Positions 1 to 5,482 of a stretch of DNA of 5,482 bases are shown here, one piece after another. The stretch covers positions 1 to 5,482 of the forward strand of contig CADBME010000475.1 of NCBI GenBank assembly GCA_902795715.1, read 5' to 3'. The stretch's first letter is position 1. The number at the start of each line of letters is the position of its first letter. The notes under the pieces are model-generated. The model worked only from the letters and a program-made list of their open reading frames with translations, did no database searches and was not told the DNA's origin. The stretch comes from an uncultured Lachnospiraceae bacterium. GTDB taxonomy: Bacteria; Bacillota_A; Clostridia; Lachnospirales; Lachnospiraceae. The position numbers were made by a program, and so were the translations under genes.

Positions 1-1364
1 ATAATGTTCTTCAGGAATATATAGGGCGCTCTCGAAAAGCAGTGATTCCTGTCGGTGTGGAGATCATAGCTGAAAATGCATTCCAGGGAATACGCTGTGC
101 AGAACTGGAAGAGATAGTCATACCTGAAACAGTGCATACTATAAAAGATTATGCTTTTTACTATTGCTATAACCTGAGAAGGATCAAGTTGCCTAAGAAT
201 ATGGTCTTCATTGGAGATAATGCTTTCAGCGACTGTGAAAAACTTGAGTCGATAATCATACCTGAAGGAATCGAAGAGTTGGGAGGATGGGCATTAGAAG
301 ATTGCTGGAGTATAAAAGAAATAATTCTTCCCAAGTCTTTAAAAAGGGTTGGTTATGGTGCAATCAATAAGTGTAAGTCACTTGAGGAACTGATAATCCC
401 GGAAGGGGTAGAAGAAATACAGGGAAATTTTCTTGATGAGAATTATCTTGTAAATGAAATCGATATACCTGAAAGCGTTATAACGCTTGATAATTGTGAT
501 CTGAGAGACATTCGGTTAAATATTCATAAGCTGGGCAAAACATTCAAGATAATACCAAAACGGAGAATGGACAGCGCTGACGAAAGGCTTCTATGGAAGA
601 TGATGAATAAACCATCAGTGGAGACTTTCGACGCCATAAAAACGGGCGCATATAAGATTGCTTTAGCAGAAAGGCTTTATCCTGAATATGAGGAGTATGG
701 TCAGTATCTTAAAAAAAATATTGGTAAAGCAGTAAAGGATGCAGTTCTTTTCAATGATGATGAACTACTAGATTCGTTAAAAGGGACTGGATTCATCAGC
801 CAAAGCAAGTTTGCTGAGTATCTGAAGAAGGCTGAGGATGATATTTCAAGTCAGTATAAAAAAATATATAATGAAGCTGAAAACGATCTAAAAGATAGTT
901 CATATATGAACATTTATTATCTGAAGAAAATACAAAAAGATTTGAATAGAATAAAAAAATATATCGATACAGAAGGTTTACTTAAACTATGCAATGAAAG
1001 GATAGAGAAAAGGGTTGCTGAAATAAAGGAAAGGGAATACAAGGATGGGGTCAAATCGATGAATGAATTTGGAGGCAGGGTCCCCATTTCCCTACAGAGT
1101 GCATTGAAGCACTTCCTGAAAATACGCGGATATAAAGATTCCGAGGAACTGATACAGGAATGCAACAAAAGATTGGATGAAATTCTTGACGAAGGTAAAG
1201 AAAAAGCGTATCAGGAAGCAAAAACAATGCTTGATGAATATGATGGCAAGAATCGTAATAAACTGGAGTCAGCAATTGATAAATTTGAATGGATGTCAGG
1301 ATATAAAGATTCAGAAGATATACTTAGAGATTATTATAATGAATTCTGGAATATAGATATTTAG
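1..1364 (+). CDS. LRR_5 (BspA-like) protein with C-terminal 57-residue helical repeats, 5' partial
   Basis: The reading frame is open to the window edge (first whole codon at 3), so the N-terminus is missing. A GTG at 42 lies inside a repeat (VIPVGV...ENAF) and has no ribosome binding site, so it is not the start. Visible parts in order: LRR_5 units with an exact 23-residue period and consensus IxIPEGVxxIGxxAFxxCxxLEE (about 36-512); a helical connector (about 540-850) with a YLKKNIGKAV...ELLDSLKGTGFI pattern that I recall from other clostridial LRR_5 proteins; and three tandem 57-residue helical repeats to the C-terminus, two containing GYKDSE. No signal peptide can be judged, but there is no membrane segment or sorting signal at the C-terminus, so a cytoplasmic protein-binding scaffold is likely. 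It is the first visible gene of the cluster; gene 2 starts 14 bases after its stop. The LRR class is secure; the partner and function are unknown. Confidence 0.85.
   Translation, partial: NVLQEYIGRSRKAVIPVGVEIIAENAFQGIRCAELEEIVIPETVHTIKDYAFYYCYNLRRIKLPKNMVFIGDNAFSDCEKLESIIIPEGIEELGGWALEDCWSIKEIILPKSLKRVGYGAINKCKSLEELIIPEGVEEIQGNFLDENYLVNEIDIPESVITLDNCDLRDIRLNIHKLGKTFKIIPKRRMDSADERLLWKMMNKPSVETFDAIKTGAYKIALAERLYPEYEEYGQYLKKNIGKAVKDAVLFNDDELLDSLKGTGFISQSKFAEYLKKAEDDISSQYKKIYNEAENDLKDSSYMNIYYLKKIQKDLNRIKKYIDTEGLLKLCNERIEKRVAEIKEREYKDGVKSMNEFGGRVPISLQSALKHFLKIRGYKDSEELIQECNKRLDEILDEGKEKAYQEAKTMLDEYDGKNRNKLESAIDKFEWMSGYKDSEDILRDYYNEFWNIDI
36..512 (+). repeat. Tandem LRR_5 repeats in gene 1, 23-residue period
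   Basis: Six complete or near-complete units begin at 114, 183, 252, 321, 390 and 459, each exactly 69 bases after the last, preceded by one at about 36-113. Each reads IxIP(E/K)xxxxIGxxAFxxCxxLxE. The last unit (from 459) degenerates after ESVITLDNC. Conservation is at protein level; the DNA copies have diverged, so this is an old array and not a recent expansion. Confidence 0.85.
864..1361 (+). repeat. Three tandem 57-residue helical repeats at the C-terminus of gene 1
   Basis: Units start at 864, 1035 and 1206, exactly 171 bases apart; the third is cut at 52 residues by the stop codon. Each opens with a Tyr-containing helix (IYNEAENDL, EYKDGVKSM, AYQEAKTML). Each places a second Tyr 31 residues later (codons at 960, 1131 and 1302), in KYIDTEG, GYKDSEE and GYKDSED. 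Units 2 and 3 share GGATATAAAGATTC (1128-1141 and 1299-1312), but the rest has diverged. GYKDS-type motifs occur in TPR-like helical repeats of clostridial proteins. These units are longer than a 34-residue TPR, so I do not assign a named family. Confidence 0.75.
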
Positions 1365-1365
1365 T

Positions 1366-1373
1366 AAAGGAGA
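1366..1373 (+). promoter_or_regulatory. Ribosome binding site of gene 2
   Basis: AAAGGAGA lies directly after the gene 1 stop codon and 5 bases before the ATG at 1379. It fixes that start and suggests the two genes are translated from one message. Confidence 0.8.
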
Positions 1374-1378
1374 TCAAA

Positions 1379-3040
1379 ATGGAGAAGTATTTCAACATTT
1401 ACGAGAACATCGACAAGATCGATCTGGCAAAGTTAAAGGAGGCTGCAGGGATAAATAGTTCTTATGAAGTCACATGGCCAAAAGGCAAAAAGTGGAAGGT
1501 TATGCTTTCAGGTAAAGAATGCACAGTCACAACATCTTTCGCAAATGCTGCAGGGAAAGCCAACGGGAATTTGGATGCTTTTTCTGCACTGTCAACCATG
1601 ATGACTAGGGAAGAAGTTGTAGAAAGAATTCGAAGAGAGGATCCGGATGGGGGATCCGATGCGGTTTATTTTGCTCAAGCGGAATTTTTGCCAGGTTTAC
1701 CCAAATTGACTGACGAAGAGAGAAAATGCAGAATTGAATTCACCGCAGCAGTACTGACTCTTCTTTCTAATCAGAAGACAATTGAAATGATAGCAGAAAC
1801 TGCTCCCAAAAAGAAAAACGGCCTGCTTCATAAAGGTAGAATAACAAAAATAGGTTTAACTGGGTTTGCAGAAAGCTATGGCAATAATCTTGTGGAAATA
1901 ATTGGTAAAGCAAAGGATGAAACCAACATGCTTATCAGTATAACAGAAAGGAGCACATCCCCTGAAGAACTGGAGGAGTGGAATCACGACTTTATTTCCA
2001 CTTACCATGAAGGGCTGCCAATCAGTGAAGCATTTAATATAGTTTTAGCGGATATACCCGATATACCTGATACACCTGTTGCTTCTAAATCTAGAAGAGT
2101 TCAAACAATTAAGCCAGACTTATTTGATGGTTTAGGAACCGGGGAACAAAAGATAGACACTTCAGATCTTGACAAAAATGAGGATTATTCAACAGGTGTT
2201 AAACCAAAATATCAAAAGGAAGTACAGGAATTACTGGGAGAAATATCAAAATATCTAATTGACCCTAATAAGATCGAATGGGATGGCAAAGGTGTATTTA
2301 TTGATAGGATGAGTGCCAATGTGTTCCGGGATAAAATGCGTGAAGTTGGCGCTGTGCCTCAGCGTGCTTTCAACAAGCGAACGAATTATTCTATTCGAAA
2401 TATTGACTATAGGACATATCGAAAAAGATGCGATTGGGGTAATGAAGAATACTATATTAATGAATTAAAGTACAGACTTGAGGAAGCTCAAGCGCTTGAT
2501 GGAATGATTGAAGAGAGGGATTTTATCAGATGGTGCCTTAACGGACATGCAATCAAATATGATATCAGTAAAGACGAGCATCTGAAAGACTACGAAAATG
2601 ATAAGGTCACATTTAAAAAAATTGATACTCAGAAATTCATTAAGCAGGCGATAAAAAAGACAACTCCAGGAGATATTAATTCACCACAAGCTTTGGATGA
2701 TAGTCATATTTACTATTGTGTAGTTGGATTAGGCGACAATGCAGAAAAAGTACGTAGCTTCTTTAAAAGTATTGGTAAAGCAGTCATGGACAAATACGTT
2801 GAAGGAGCAAGGTGGCCAAGACTAATACTGGGTGATCCAAACGGAGAAGATGAGAAACGTGCTTACAAAATATATCTATACAATAAAGAGAATGGAGAGA
2901 GCGTCTATGTGTGGAGTGCAGATCAAGTTCTTGATTTGATAAATCAATATGGAGATGGAATCAAGGAACATGCGGAAAAATACTTTGATAACACTAAGCA
3001 AGAGATGGCGGTAAAACAGATTCTGGAATCCACTAGATAA
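1379..3040 (+). CDS. Hypothetical 553-residue two-part protein
   Basis: I do not recognise this protein. The ATG at 1379 follows a strong AAAGGAGA site. Part one (residues about 1-222) is mixed helix and strand, with WPKGKKW near residue 33 and a helical stretch around 115-140. A Pro/Asp-rich linker follows (about 224-275), opening with DIPDIPDTP. Part two (about 276-553) has many charged helices, several Trp residues, and a YYCVVGLGDN strand-turn near 445-454. That turn is not a P-loop or a Rossmann GxGxxG motif. There is no signal peptide or membrane segment, so the protein is probably cytoplasmic. It sits 14 bases after one LRR gene and 21 bases before gene 3, which implies co-expression and perhaps a complex with the scaffold proteins. 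No catalytic motif stands out; function is unknown. Confidence 0.85.
   Translation: MEKYFNIYENIDKIDLAKLKEAAGINSSYEVTWPKGKKWKVMLSGKECTVTTSFANAAGKANGNLDAFSALSTMMTREEVVERIRREDPDGGSDAVYFAQAEFLPGLPKLTDEERKCRIEFTAAVLTLLSNQKTIEMIAETAPKKKNGLLHKGRITKIGLTGFAESYGNNLVEIIGKAKDETNMLISITERSTSPEELEEWNHDFISTYHEGLPISEAFNIVLADIPDIPDTPVASKSRRVQTIKPDLFDGLGTGEQKIDTSDLDKNEDYSTGVKPKYQKEVQELLGEISKYLIDPNKIEWDGKGVFIDRMSANVFRDKMREVGAVPQRAFNKRTNYSIRNIDYRTYRKRCDWGNEEYYINELKYRLEEAQALDGMIEERDFIRWCLNGHAIKYDISKDEHLKDYENDKVTFKKIDTQKFIKQAIKKTTPGDINSPQALDDSHIYYCVVGLGDNAEKVRSFFKSIGKAVMDKYVEGARWPRLILGDPNGEDEKRAYKIYLYNKENGESVYVWSADQVLDLINQYGDGIKEHAEKYFDNTKQEMAVKQILESTR
2051..2077 (+). repeat. Three tandem 9-bp units (GATATACCY type) in gene 2
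   Basis: GATATACCC, GATATACCT and GATACACCT follow head to tail in frame and encode DIP-DIP-DTP at residues 225-233, at the start of the linker. Gain or loss of a unit would keep the frame and change linker length by three residues. Confidence 0.8.
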
Positions 3041-3047
3041 ACTTTAT

Positions 3048-3054
3048 AAAGGAG
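3048..3054 (+). promoter_or_regulatory. Ribosome binding site of gene 3
   Basis: AAAGGAG ends 7 bases before the ATG at 3062. A second in-frame ATG at 3068 would be 13 bases away, so the first ATG is preferred. Confidence 0.8.
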
Positions 3055-3061
3055 ACCTATT

Positions 3062-3664
3062 ATGAGCATGACAGTTTATTCGGCACATGTATATGTTGTA
3101 TCTGAAAACAATAAACCGTATTTTGAAATCAGTTTTGATAATGAAGTGGAACCGGAGATGGTAGTAAAAAAACATCCCAAGGAGTTCCTGGAAAAATATG
3201 CAAATAGTGACGACCGCGAGGAGTTGATATCAAGTGCTTTTGATGGAAATGCAGACTGGGATGATGAAGAGCCATACAATCTGAAAGATGAGGTCGAGTT
3301 CTCAATAGATTGGGATGACTCTCTTGCTAGAAAATACAAAAGATTCTGCAATGACATAAAGAAATCCAAAGGCATAAAATATGTATTATTTGCAGTTGAT
3401 TCTAACAGTAAATATTGGTTGGACTATGCAACCTATTGGTATGACGCCGTAATTATCGATTTTAATAAAAAGTGCCTTTACTCCGTGGAATGGAGAGGTG
3501 GCAATGTATCAGATAGTGGATACGGAGATGCTGATCCTTTTGATCGTAAAACAGCAGAATATCTGATTGGTATGATTGAAAAAGATAGGATCAAAGATAT
3601 AGACGTAGGCGATTTTGAATTGAGGGGTCGTCTTCAGGGAGGAGTAAAAATAAAAGAGTTATAG
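3062..3664 (+). CDS. Hypothetical acidic 200-residue protein
   Basis: I do not recognise this protein. The start is set by AAAGGAG 7 bases upstream. By my count it has 42 Asp/Glu against 28 Lys/Arg, and the excess is concentrated in residues 22-86 (23 acidic, 6 basic), including DWDDEE (65-70) and DWDD (83-86). The second half is less charged and aromatic, with alternating strands (YVLFAVD, YDAVIIDF, CLYSVEW at about 107-144), a Gly/Asp-rich loop SGYGDADPFD (152-161) and a final helix, suggesting a small globular alpha/beta domain. There is no signal peptide or membrane segment. It lies between gene 2 and the BRCT-LRR gene in the same tight run, so it is probably made together with them. It could be a small partner or regulatory subunit, but nothing in the sequence shows this directly. 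Confidence 0.82.
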   Translation: MSMTVYSAHVYVVSENNKPYFEISFDNEVEPEMVVKKHPKEFLEKYANSDDREELISSAFDGNADWDDEEPYNLKDEVEFSIDWDDSLARKYKRFCNDIKKSKGIKYVLFAVDSNSKYWLDYATYWYDAVIIDFNKKCLYSVEWRGGNVSDSGYGDADPFDRKTAEYLIGMIEKDRIKDIDVGDFELRGRLQGGVKIKEL

Positions 3665-3679
3665 TATTAATCATTCATT

Positions 3680-3685
3680 GAGGAG
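3680..3685 (+). promoter_or_regulatory. Ribosome binding site of gene 4
   Basis: GAGGAG lies 9 bases before the ATG at 3695, within the 30-base gap after gene 3. It supports this start. Confidence 0.75.
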
Positions 3686-3694
3686 TTTACAAAG

Positions 3695-5302
3695 ATGATA
3701 GTAAAATCAGACATTAAAATCATATTTAAAGATAAGATATTCGTGTTCGACAGTGGGAATGAATTATTCAGTGTAAGGGGTACTTTACTGACTAGAGATG
3801 AATGGCTGGCTATGAAGATGCCTCGCTATGATCATTATATAAATGCGAATGATGCAGAAAACAACCCTGTCACAAAGGGAGTTGTGGAAGCCGGAGGCAG
3901 TATAAGGACTGCTGTATCAGGCAAAACGGACTATTATGTTGTTTCGTCTCCGGGAAAAGATCCCTCTATGGATCGGAAGTATTCAGAACAAGTGGCTAAA
4001 GGGAAGCCTGTTGTTGCAGTTTCTCTTAAGAGCCTTAAAGAACAGTTGGGATTTAATGATGAACCCAAGACGACAAAGCCGGGTCGTTTTGAATATTATG
4101 TTCCAACCGGCAAGGCAGAAAAACAAGTATTCGGTGAAGAAATAATTATTGATGAACGTAATATAAGTGGAAAAGAATGCGAGGACTGGTGTTTTGGGAG
4201 AAATGACGAAGATGGCAGACTGTACCTCTATGACTACATTGGAAATAGTGATGAAATAACCCTCCCTGTTACAATAGAAGATGAAAAAGTTTATATTCCC
4301 CAAAAGTGGGAAGGTGGGGTGTTCACCAGATGCAAAGCCAAAACAATCAGAATTCCAGGGGCACTAAAGAAGTTGGAACGCCAATTTTTGAGTAATAATC
4401 AGTACTTGGAAAAGGTTTATTTTGGCAATGGTATGGAAGAGCTAGGCTTTTCAACTTGTGTATGTTGCAGAAAACTAAAAGAGGTACATCTCCCAAGCAC
4501 CTTACAAAATATAGGTGCAGATTGTTTTTATGATACACCTTGGTTTATAGCTCAGGGCGATGAAATAATAGCTGGTAGTAATTTATTAAAAAAGCGCCAC
4601 AGCGAAAACGATAGCAGTACATATTCAGTTCCTGAGGGAATAACATGCATTGCCGCATATGTTTTTAAAAATGATTATGATAGGTATACAGATCCTTTTC
4701 ATGTACATAACATTATTTTACCGGAATCATTGAGATATCTGAGCAATAACGCATTTTACAGGGGTGCGGAAAAAATAGAATGGATGAAGATCCCTACCGG
4801 TGTTGTAAAATACGGATACAATTCATTAGGTGGGATAAAAGCTGCACATGATATGGCATGGGAAACCGATGAAATGTTCTATATCGTAGACGGTTGGCTA
4901 TTGGGTATTTATGGCGAAAAAAGTAATTTAAAAATACCTGATACTGTTAAGATAATTGGTAAGGGAGGACCATTAGATTGTACAATTTTTAGGTCCAGCT
5001 TCTATTATGACGGACCAATAAAGACTATAGAGTTTCCTGAATCAGTAACAGAAATAGGCGATTATTTCTTCCACCTGTATAAAAGCGTGGAAAAAGTCAT
5101 TCTAAATAATGGCATAAAAAAACTCGGAAAAGGATGCTTCTGCGATTGTAGAAGCCTGAAAGAGATTAACTTACCGGAATCTATAGAAGAAATAGGTGAA
5201 AACGCTTTCGATAAATGCGAACATGTTGTACTCAAAGTAAAAAAAGGATCATACGCTGAGAAGTACGCCACAGAAAAAAACATAAACCATATAACTGTTT
5301 AA
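3695..5302 (+). CDS. BRCT-like domain fused to LRR_5 leucine-rich repeats
   Basis: Residues about 10-119 read as a BRCT domain. A first strand (DKIFVFD) is followed by a helix ending VVEAGGSI (63-70, the BRCT GG turn), then VSGKTDYYVV (74-83, matching the SxKTxxLVxG strand), then a helix EQVAKGKPVVAVSLKSLKEQL (98-118). It most resembles the BRCT of NAD-dependent DNA ligase. BRCT domains bind proteins, phosphopeptides or DNA ends. A linker (120-170) leads into an irregular LRR_5 array (about 172-512) with two inserted DTPWFIAQGDEIIAG-like and MFYIVDGWLLGIYG-like hairpins. The last three units (from residues 445, 468 and 491) keep a 23-residue register. The C-terminal cap KKGSYAEKYATEKNI (516-530) is typical of LRR_5 proteins, so the protein is complete. 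No secretion signal is present: a cytoplasmic scaffold is likely. The ligand is unknown. Confidence 0.87.
   Translation: MIVKSDIKIIFKDKIFVFDSGNELFSVRGTLLTRDEWLAMKMPRYDHYINANDAENNPVTKGVVEAGGSIRTAVSGKTDYYVVSSPGKDPSMDRKYSEQVAKGKPVVAVSLKSLKEQLGFNDEPKTTKPGRFEYYVPTGKAEKQVFGEEIIIDERNISGKECEDWCFGRNDEDGRLYLYDYIGNSDEITLPVTIEDEKVYIPQKWEGGVFTRCKAKTIRIPGALKKLERQFLSNNQYLEKVYFGNGMEELGFSTCVCCRKLKEVHLPSTLQNIGADCFYDTPWFIAQGDEIIAGSNLLKKRHSENDSSTYSVPEGITCIAAYVFKNDYDRYTDPFHVHNIILPESLRYLSNNAFYRGAEKIEWMKIPTGVVKYGYNSLGGIKAAHDMAWETDEMFYIVDGWLLGIYGEKSNLKIPDTVKIIGKGGPLDCTIFRSSFYYDGPIKTIEFPESVTEIGDYFFHLYKSVEKVILNNGIKKLGKGCFCDCRSLKEINLPESIEEIGENAFDKCEHVVLKVKKGSYAEKYATEKNINHITV
4208..5299 (+). repeat. LRR_5 array of gene 4 with end cap
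   Basis: An entry segment (DGRLYLYDYIG then ITLP) is followed by units around 4261-4510 and 4720-4800, two non-LRR hairpin inserts (about 4533-4600 and 4850-4915), and three regular 69-base units starting at 5027, 5096 and 5165. The SYAEKYATEKNI cap (5231-5299) closes the array. Spacing is much less regular than in gene 1. Confidence 0.75.
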
Positions 5303-5322
5303 AACATTTGACATGTAGCAAT

Positions 5323-5327
5323 GGGAG
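5323..5327 (+). promoter_or_regulatory. Ribosome binding site of gene 5
   Basis: GGGAG lies 6 bases before the ATG at 5334, inside the 31-base gap after gene 4. It supports this start. Confidence 0.7.
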
Positions 5328-5333
5328 ATAATC

Positions 5334-5482
5334 ATGCCACCCAGACCATACGAAAAACAATACCAGGAAAAGGCTCGTCTGTTGGTCCTGCTCAAGATGT
5401 TCTATGAACTGACTGATGAAGAACACACTATGACGAATACCGAAATACTAGAGTATCTCAAGAATAATAATGTCTCGGCTAA
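5334..5482 (+). CDS. HTH transcriptional regulator, probable WYL-domain family, 3' partial
   Basis: Only the first 49 codons are inside the window. ATG at 5334 follows GGGAG by 6 bases. The peptide begins MPPRPYEKQYQEKARLLVLL and continues with a helix, an acidic turn (ELTDEEHTMT) and a second helix (NTEILEYLKNNNVSA). This is the layout of the N-terminal winged helix-turn-helix of Bacillota WYL-domain regulators, in which KxRLLxLxxxLxxxTDEEHxLTxxEIxxxL is followed by an RKTxxxDI recognition helix. The recognition helix and the WYL ligand-binding domain would lie beyond the edge, so the family call rests on the N-terminus alone. As the last visible gene of the run, 31 bases after gene 4, it may control this cluster. 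WYL regulators are known in CRISPR-Cas and other defence loci, but many regulate unrelated genes. Confidence 0.72.
   Translation, partial: MPPRPYEKQYQEKARLLVLLKMFYELTDEEHTMTNTEILEYLKNNNVSA

Noticed and set aside
42..44. GTG as the start codon of gene 1
   Set aside because: No ribosome binding site precedes it, it lies inside an LRR_5 unit, and the frame is open back to the window edge.
36..512. BspA-like surface adhesin role for the LRR_5 proteins
   Set aside because: The complete LRR protein (gene 4) has no signal peptide, membrane segment or cell-wall sorting signal, begins with a BRCT-like domain, and is embedded among apparently cytoplasmic proteins.
720..733. ATTGGTAAAGCAGT also found at 2771-2784, and in part at 1901-1912
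   Set aside because: In each case it codes for a similar helix peptide (IGKA) in the preferred codons; the surrounding sequence is not shared, so it is probably chance and not a duplication or recombination site.
1639..1661. Repeated GGATCCG(G)ATG in gene 2
   Set aside because: A short two-copy repeat inside an intact frame coding for DPDGGSD; no structure or mobile-element context.
3041..3061. Terminators or internal promoters in the gaps between genes
   Set aside because: The gaps are 14-31 bases and are mostly filled by ribosome binding sites; no GC-rich hairpin followed by a T run is present in any of them.
3983..4303. Open frame of 106 codons on the - strand
   Set aside because: It lies wholly inside the BRCT-LRR gene, whose protein has clear domain matches; the - strand product is low-complexity and Phe-rich, as expected of a shadow frame. 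The same applies to the - strand frames at 917-1168, 1051-1275 and 3076-3375.
5308..5313. TTGACA resembling a -35 box ahead of gene 5
   Set aside because: Seventeen bases downstream is ATCATG, which is the start-codon region and not a -10 box. No plausible -10 exists in the 31-base gap.
5305..5323. Imperfect dyad CATTTG-ACATGT-AG-CAATG as an operator for the regulator
   Set aside because: The arms are only 4-5 bases and do not share a centre with the ACATGT palindrome; this is expected by chance in AT-rich DNA.

Overview
The window is AT-rich coding DNA from what looks like a low-GC Gram-positive anaerobe. A Lachnospiraceae or other Clostridia species from the gut or rumen is the best guess. 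The basis is the strong AGGAG-type ribosome binding sites, the A/T-ending codon choice, the BspA-type (LRR_5) leucine-rich repeats and the style of the WYL-type regulator at the right end. I cannot name a species.

Layout: five genes, all on the + strand, separated by only 14, 21, 30 and 31 bases, with no visible terminator or promoter between them. They are probably one transcript. Gene 1 (to 1364) has lost its 5' end to the window edge. It carries an LRR_5 array, a helical connector and three tandem 57-residue helical repeats. Gene 2 (1379-3040) is a 553-residue protein I do not recognise, made of two parts joined by a linker. Gene 3 (3062-3664) is an unrecognised 200-residue protein with a very acidic first half. 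Gene 4 (3695-5302) fuses an N-terminal BRCT-like domain to an irregular LRR_5 array with a typical end cap. Gene 5 (5334 to the edge) is the first 49 codons of a helix-turn-helix protein resembling WYL-domain transcriptional regulators.

How they may work together: none of the complete proteins shows a signal peptide, membrane segment or cell-wall anchor, so both LRR proteins look cytoplasmic. They are probably binding scaffolds rather than surface adhesins. No catalytic motif (P-loop, kinase, nuclease, protease) was found in genes 1-4, so any enzyme or effector is either inside the unrecognised proteins or encoded outside the window. Two LRR scaffolds (one with BRCT), two orphan proteins and a WYL-type regulator form an unusual cassette. 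WYL regulators are known to occur beside CRISPR-Cas and other defence loci, so a defence or stress-response role is possible, but that is inference from context only. There is no CRISPR array, tRNA, rRNA, insertion sequence, integrase or gene-free stretch over 300 bases.
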